Shown one piece after another: positions 62,649 to 64,000 of a DNA stretch of 64,000 nucleotides. Position numbers and translations under genes: made by a program. Source of the stretch: Burkholderiales bacterium (GTDB lineage Bacteria; Pseudomonadota; Gammaproteobacteria; Burkholderiales; SHXO01). Numbering within the stretch: the first letter of the stretch is position 1; every line of letters begins with the position of its first letter. Location of the stretch: assembly GCA_020854105.1 (NCBI GenBank), contig JADZGB010000022.1:183998-247997 (forward strand). The letters are read 5' to 3'. The notes under the pieces were generated by a model, which saw only the letters and a list, made by a program, of their open reading frames with translations, ran no database searches and was not told the DNA's origin.

Positions 62649-63917
62649 ATGCGTGGGGATGGAGAGGCCCTGCGACTGCGCTCGTTGCGCGCGTCTGCAC
62701 GGCATTTCTATGCGCTGCTTCTGCTCGGCCTGGCCGGCCTGACCAACGCGCAGTCTCCCGTCCCCTGCTCTCCCGCGCTGGGACGCGTCGTCTCGCTGCA
62801 AGGTCACATCGAGTTGCAGCGCAACGGCACCGGCATCTGGCAGCGTCTTGCGCGGCTCGATACGCCCGTATGCCGGGGCGATCAGCTGCGTGCCGGCCTG
62901 CTCAGCCGTGCGGCCATGTATATCAGTCCCGAGACCATCGTGCGGTTGGATCAGAACAGCACGCTCGAACTGGTGGATCAGACCGATGCCGAGACCGTGC
63001 TGCGCTTTCACCAGGACGAGCTTACGCGCAAGCTGGCGCAGCAGTCGAGCCTGTGCGGAGTCGGGTACTTCATCACACGCTACCCACGCAAGCTGCGAGT
63101 GAGAACGCCCTTCTACAACGCAGTGGTCGAAGGCACCGAGTTCCAGGTTGCCATGAGCTGCGATCGCGGCGAGTTGGCGGTGTTCGAGGGCCGAGTCGCC
63201 GCGGAGAGTCTCAGCGCTTCGAACGAGCGCGTGCTGGTCGAGAGCGGACAGAGCACCTCCGTTGGGATCGGGGAAACCCCGAGCGCGATCAAGACCCTGG
63301 TCAAGCCGGCAAACGCGGTGCAGTGGGCGCTGTACTACCTGCCGCTGACCGATGTCAGCCTGCTCGATGCCGATGCACTCGCGCAGGACTGCACTCAAGT
63401 CTCCCCGGCATTGCGAAGCGGCTGCGCGATTCGCCGCGCCGAGTATCTGCTGCGGGTGGGACGCGCGCAGGAGGCGCGGGCAGAACTGTCGGGACTGCTT
63501 CTGAGTGAGCCCAGCAACGGCGACGTGTCGGCCCTCGAGTCGATCGTGGCGGTGGTGCAGAACGAGAAGCAAGCCGCGCTGGATCTCGCGCAGCGCGCCG
63601 TGGCCGCCGCACCCAACGCGTTCCGACCCTACGCGGCGCTTTCGTATGCGCAGCAGGCGAACTTCAAGCTCGAGGAGGCGTTCGAAGCGGCCAAGCACGC
63701 GGCGCAACTGGCGCCCGACAGCGCGCTGCTGCGCGCGCGCACTGCGGAGTTGCAACTGTCACTGGGGCGCGTGCGCTCGGCCGAGCGCGAGGCGCTCGAG
63801 GCGGTGCGGATCAATCCCGACGAGAGTCGGGCGCATCTGATCCTGGGTTTTGTGCATCTTGCCCAGATCGACACCCCCCCGCGTCAGAATAGTTGTCGCC
63901 CCGATAGGAATCGATAA
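62649..63917 (+). pseudogene. FecR-domain/TPR protein, 3' end cut by an insertion sequence
   Basis: The remaining 422 codons hold a signal peptide (MRGDGEALRL..LLLLGLAGLTNAQ), a FecR-type domain (about 45-205, GRVVSLQGHIELQ, CRGDQLRAGLLSRAAMY, YNAVVEGTEFQVA) and TPR repeats (about 260-410, ALSYAQQANFKLEEAF). The reading frame breaks off after HLAQIDT into unrelated codons, where insertion-sequence DNA begins. Relatives with this layout are often much longer, with many more TPRs, and sit beside CHASE2 cyclases. GGGAGGGACG lies before the ATG. Confidence 0.82.
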
Positions 63918-64000
63918 TCTGGGGGCGATGATGAGGAAGGGACGTGGCGCGATACGGAAAGGCATTCAAGGAGCGGGTGGTGGCGCGGTTGCTGCCGCCC
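63874..64000 (+). mobile_element. Left end of an insertion sequence (IS3-like)
   Basis: Foreign DNA starts at about 63874-63885 inside the TPR repeats of the FecR gene. It runs past the window edge with a short leader and the start of a transposase OrfA. The exact end and target duplication cannot be set without the right end. Confidence 0.7.
63944..64000 (+). CDS. IS transposase OrfA, N-terminal 19 residues (partial)
   Basis: GTG start with AGGAAGGGAC just before it. The 19 visible residues read ARYGKAFKERVVARLLPP after the initiator, the usual opening of IS3-family OrfA helix-turn-helix proteins. Cut by the window edge. Confidence 0.72.
   Translation, partial: MARYGKAFKERVVARLLPP

Overview
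The window is a compact, high-G+C bacterial chromosome segment. Gene content points to a betaproteobacterium: a UvrA of the large Burkholderiales type, a lysine-rich SWIB protein, bifunctional MnmC, PdxH, DUF1328, OtsA and DUF748. No rRNA, tRNA or CRISPR array was found. The taxonomic call is inference from gene families and composition.

Layout. 0-23 kb is mostly housekeeping and accessory metabolism: the UvrA 3' end, small conserved proteins, a tandem pair of coiled-coil periplasmic proteins, Fe-alcohol dehydrogenase, cyclophilin, pdxH, a small lipoprotein, cytochrome P450, otsA, DUF2726, a truncated DUF72 gene, DUF1015, a diguanylate cyclase, a chimeric secreted protein, an RraA-like protein, GMC oxidoreductase, mnmC and SWIB. 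23.5-35.1 kb is a catabolic and uptake block. A minus-strand set runs livK-H-M-G-F, cyclase-family hydrolase, thiolase-like protein without either catalytic cysteine, DUF35 protein and ADP-forming acyl-CoA synthetase. Facing it is an AtuA/AtuA-C pair on the plus strand. It looks like ABC import of an acid or amide, activation to CoA and an aldolase-like cleavage; the substrate is unknown. 35.3-40.1 kb looks compositionally different. It holds a DUF1566 protein and a secreted c-heme/beta-propeller protein, both behind a clear sigma-54 (-24/-12) promoter, and a divergent AcoR-like sigma-54 activator with a candidate upstream palindrome between them. 40.3-49.9 kb carries a 3-hydroxyisobutyrate-dehydrogenase-like enzyme, amidase, alpha/beta hydrolase, a giant STAND/BTAD regulator, a DMT exporter, an HxlR regulator divergent from a cytochrome P460, and msrA. 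50-57.5 kb holds dtd, DUF488, a Tat-exported hydrolase, a YdjM-like membrane protein and a 1256-residue DUF748 protein.

57.7-64 kb is the most unusual part. Two paralogous regulators combine a degenerate receiver, a LuxR helix-turn-helix and a C-terminal cyclic-nucleotide-binding domain. They are followed directly by a CHASE2 class III cyclase with altered substrate-specifying residues, a detached C-terminal repeat region in another frame, and a FecR/TPR gene cut by an insertion sequence whose OrfA begins at the window edge. This suggests a local nucleotide-signalling module.

Two repeat habits run through the window. One is dispersed REP-like palindromes (GTCATCCCGGC..GCCGGGATCCA type) and a second family of CACGGAG/CTCTGTGG inverted repeats in the catabolic block. 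The other is short tandem repeats of 9-24 bp placed repeatedly at or next to stop codons, some of them adding repeated residues to protein C-termini.
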